Shown here: piece after piece, positions 32,407-34,273 of the stretch
How positions within the stretch are numbered: the stretch's first letter is position 1
How the letters are laid out: each line of letters opens with the position of its first letter
Assembly: GCA_007694905.1 (NCBI GenBank)
Contig: REEU01000131.1
Location: 1-34,273 of the forward strand
DNA from: Gammaproteobacteria bacterium
Lineage (GTDB): Bacteria > Pseudomonadota > Gammaproteobacteria > Pseudomonadales > Azotimanducaceae
Direction: 5' to 3'
DNA length: 34,273 bases
Notes under the pieces: model-generated
Databases searched by the model: none
What the model saw: only the letters and a program-made list of their open reading frames with translations
What the model was told of the DNA's origin: nothing
Translations under genes and position numbers: made by a program

Positions 32407-33630
32407 TCAGGCGAGGCGCACCACGTTGCTGTCCTCGATCGCAAGCGACGCTGGCGCCGCCAGGGTGAGGATGCGTGCCCGCGGGAGGGAATTGAACGTG
32501 GTGGCCGTGGCAGCGGTATAGGCCCCCATCATCGGCGCCAGGATCAAGTCCCCGATTGCCATTTCGCCGAGCATGATGTCCTCGGCAATGACGTCGACGC
32601 TGTCGCAGGTCGGGCCGGCCAGCACGCTGGGCCGTTCCTCTCCCTGTGCATCCAACGCGATCAACGGATAGCGAGTGTGATCGTAGATCTGGCCCGAGAA
32701 CGAGTTGTAGACGCCATCGTCCAGGTAGTACCACATGCGTGCGCCGCGCTGCGCGCGACCCACCACCGAGGTGATGCAGGTCATGGCCGGAGCAGCGATG
32801 TAGCGCCCGGGTTCGGCCAGCACTCGTACGCTGGCCGGGAGTTCGTTCAGCGCATCGCGGATGGGGCCGCAGAACGCATCCATGTCTTCGACGCTGCCGT
32901 CGTAGTTCACCGGGAAGCCGCCGCCGATATCGAGAACCGACAAGGGCGCGACCGCATCCGGACGGGTGGCCGTGATCAGGTCACGGCAGCGGTGGATGGC
33001 ATGCGCATGCATACTGGCATCGGCCACTTGTGAGCCCACGTGAAACGACAGGCCCTTGACGTGGATGCCGCGCGCATCTGCGGCGGCCAGCAGGGCAGGT
33101 ATCTCGTCGGCCGCGCAGCCGAACTTCCGCGACAGGTCGACGCGTGCCGATGGGTTCGGAAAGCTGACCCGGACCAGCAGGGCGGCTCGATGCCGATAGG
33201 GGACGAACTTGTCCAGCTCGTCGATGTTGTCGACCACGAACGTGGTGCAGCCGTAGCGCAGCGCAGTACGGATGTCGATGTCGCGCTTGATCGGGTGCGT
33301 ATGGATGGTCCGGCGGGGTTCGATGAACAGCTGCTCCAGCATCGCGATCTCGCCGTTGGTGGCGATGTCGAAGCCGCAACCCTCTTCTTCCAGGGTCGCG
33401 ATCACCCCCTTGTTGGGCAGGGCCTTGATGGCGTAATACAGGCTGACTTCGGGCAGCGCCTGGGCCAGCTTGCGGTACTGGCGGCGAATGATGTCGCAGT
33501 CCAGGACCAGAAGCGGTGAGCCGTATTGGGCCACGAGGGCATGCCAGTCGGTCTGGCCGCCGCCCAGTGCCGGGTGGACGGCCAGGCTGCTGTCAGCGGG
33601 CTGGCCGCTTTGATCGCTAGGGTGATTCAT
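32407..33630 (-). CDS. Ornithine/lysine decarboxylase, PLP fold III (ODC-type)
   Basis: 407 residues of the eukaryotic-type ornithine decarboxylase family. PLP-binding Lys69 is in LYYAIKALPNK; other blocks are FDIATNGEI, FHVGSQ, LDIGGGFPVNY, LAEPGRYIAAPAM, and the C-terminal CDSVDVIAEDI with catalytic Cys342. It makes putrescine from ornithine (or cadaverine from lysine) as a dimer with shared active sites. ATG 33630 overlaps the speE stop codon (ATGA), so product and user genes are coupled: putrescine is the substrate of spermidine synthase. Specificity between ornithine and lysine cannot be settled from the sequence seen. It is convergent with the thioesterase; 32327-32406 holds nothing I can support. 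Confidence 0.92.
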   Translation of the reverse strand: MNHPSDQSGQPADSSLAVHPALGGGQTDWHALVAQYGSPLLVLDCDIIRRQYRKLAQALPEVSLYYAIKALPNKGVIATLEEEGCGFDIATNGEIAMLEQLFIEPRRTIHTHPIKRDIDIRTALRYGCTTFVVDNIDELDKFVPYRHRAALLVRVSFPNPSARVDLSRKFGCAADEIPALLAAADARGIHVKGLSFHVGSQVADASMHAHAIHRCRDLITATRPDAVAPLSVLDIGGGFPVNYDGSVEDMDAFCGPIRDALNELPASVRVLAEPGRYIAAPAMTCITSVVGRAQRGARMWYYLDDGVYNSFSGQIYDHTRYPLIALDAQGEERPSVLAGPTCDSVDVIAEDIMLGEMAIGDLILAPMMGAYTAATATTFNSLPRARILTLAAPASLAIEDSNVVRLA

Positions 33631-34273
33631 TTCCCGATCGCCTCCAGGACGAAACGGGGCAGCGCGAACGCAGCGCCGTGAATGGCCGGAGTGTAATACC
33701 GCGTATCGATTGCGGCGGCCGCGAACCGTTCCTCCAGCACATCCACCGGCTGCGTCCGCAGGCCGGCATCCTGCGTCGCCCATCCCAGCGTCATCATCCC
33801 GCCGATGTAGGTCGGCACGGCCACGCCATAAAAGTGCCAGTCCGCGAACAGGTCGCGGAAGCCGCGTGCGGTTTTCGTCACCTCGTCGAGCTGCATGAAC
33901 GGCACGCCGTTCTGCGTCACCATGACGCCGCCGGGGGTCAGGATGCGCTCGCAATGCCGATAGAAGGCGTTGCTGAACAGCGCCTCGCCGGGCCCGATAG
34001 GATCCGTCGAGTCGATCAGGATCGCGTCCCAGCTGTCCTCGGCAGTGCGCACGAATTCCGCTCCATCGGCGATCACCAGATGGAAGCGCGGATCATCGAA
34101 GGCGCCACGTGAATGATCCGGGAACCAGGTTTTGGCCATGTCCACCACGGCAGCGTCGATCTCGACCTGGGTGACGTGCTCCACCGAGCGGTGCTTGACC
34201 ACCTCCCTGAGCAGCCCACCGTCGCCGCCGCCGATGATGAGCACGCGCCGCGGCTGGCCGTGCGCGAACAGCG
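33627..34273 (-). CDS. speE: Spermidine synthase-type aminopropyltransferase (partial)
   Basis: About 215 C-terminal residues; the N-terminus lies beyond the window end. The visible part starts at LFAHGQPRRVLIIGGGDGG, the SAM/dcSAM-binding loop of polyamine synthases, and continues with VTQVEIDAAVVDMAKTWFPDH (acidic ribose-binding Glu), ILIDSTDPIGPGEALFS (the catalytic D-S-T-D-P-x-G-P block) and the C-terminal TRYYTPAIHGAAFALPRFV. It transfers the aminopropyl group of decarboxylated S-adenosylmethionine to putrescine. It overlaps the decarboxylase gene by 4 bp, forming a polyamine operon. The speD gene is not in view. Confidence 0.94.
   Translation of the reverse strand, partial: LFAHGQPRRVLIIGGGDGGLLREVVKHRSVEHVTQVEIDAAVVDMAKTWFPDHSRGAFDDPRFHLVIADGAEFVRTAEDSWDAILIDSTDPIGPGEALFSNAFYRHCERILTPGGVMVTQNGVPFMQLDEVTKTARGFRDLFADWHFYGVAVPTYIGGMMTLGWATQDAGLRTQPVDVLEERFAAAAIDTRYYTPAIHGAAFALPRFVLEAIGK

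Overview
The window is GC-rich, gene-dense DNA of a gammaproteobacterium. SrkA, Mpl, DsbD, type II AroQ, PrmA and a SpeE-SpeC pair, with a dsbD-aroQ-prmA-(MJ0042/DUF3426) run, are typical of that class. The high GC and overall style would suit the Nevskiales/Xanthomonadales/Chromatiales neighbourhood, but sequence alone does not fix the genus. No rRNA, tRNA, CRISPR array, phage or insertion sequence was recognised.

Layout. 1-1680: two divergent orphan response regulators, a REC-EAL protein (cut by the window edge) and an OmpR-type winged-helix regulator. 1686-3476: srkA and comF on the minus strand. 3629-8811: two tandem ~590-residue acyl-CoA dehydrogenases of the DmdC-like type, a probable terminator, then an amidase. 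8823-14881: a cell-envelope cluster. It holds a secreted DsbC-like protein with CxxS instead of CxxC and a membrane-anchored HTH-TM-TPR regulator. Divergent from the regulator lie a small lipoprotein and a secreted protein with two internal repeats, and the shared intergenic region carries several GTTA/TAAC boxes. 14998-18760: a decayed marC, a CmcJ/NvfI-type oxygenase, a PA1024-type flavin oxidoreductase, a 62-codon remnant of a peroxiredoxin-glutaredoxin hybrid with an OxyR-like site upstream, and an SGNH hydrolase.

18779-23732: a tight minus-strand operon encoding a membrane protein, Mpl (murein tripeptide recycling), a secreted cyclase-family hydrolase, an MtnK-like sugar kinase and a nucleoside hydrolase. 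Three of its four junctions overlap or nearly touch. 23805-25848: PPi-dependent phosphofructokinase followed by soluble pyrophosphatase, separated by six perfect 7-bp repeats. 25981-26378: three identical 129-bp units, each holding two inverted REP hairpins (REPIN-like). 26404-27573: a PCu(A)C copper-chaperone lipoprotein and an unknown secreted protein. 27602-32326: dsbD, aroQ, prmA, a zinc-ribbon/DUF3426 protein and a hotdog thioesterase. accB and accC, which usually sit between aroQ and prmA in gammaproteobacteria, are absent. 32407-34273: speE (partial) and an ODC-type decarboxylase for polyamine synthesis.

The strongest leads are the REPIN array with covarying hairpins, the envelope regulator cluster, the Mpl/cyclase/kinase/nucleoside-hydrolase operon, and two genes (marC and the peroxiredoxin-glutaredoxin hybrid) that lost their middles but kept their ends.
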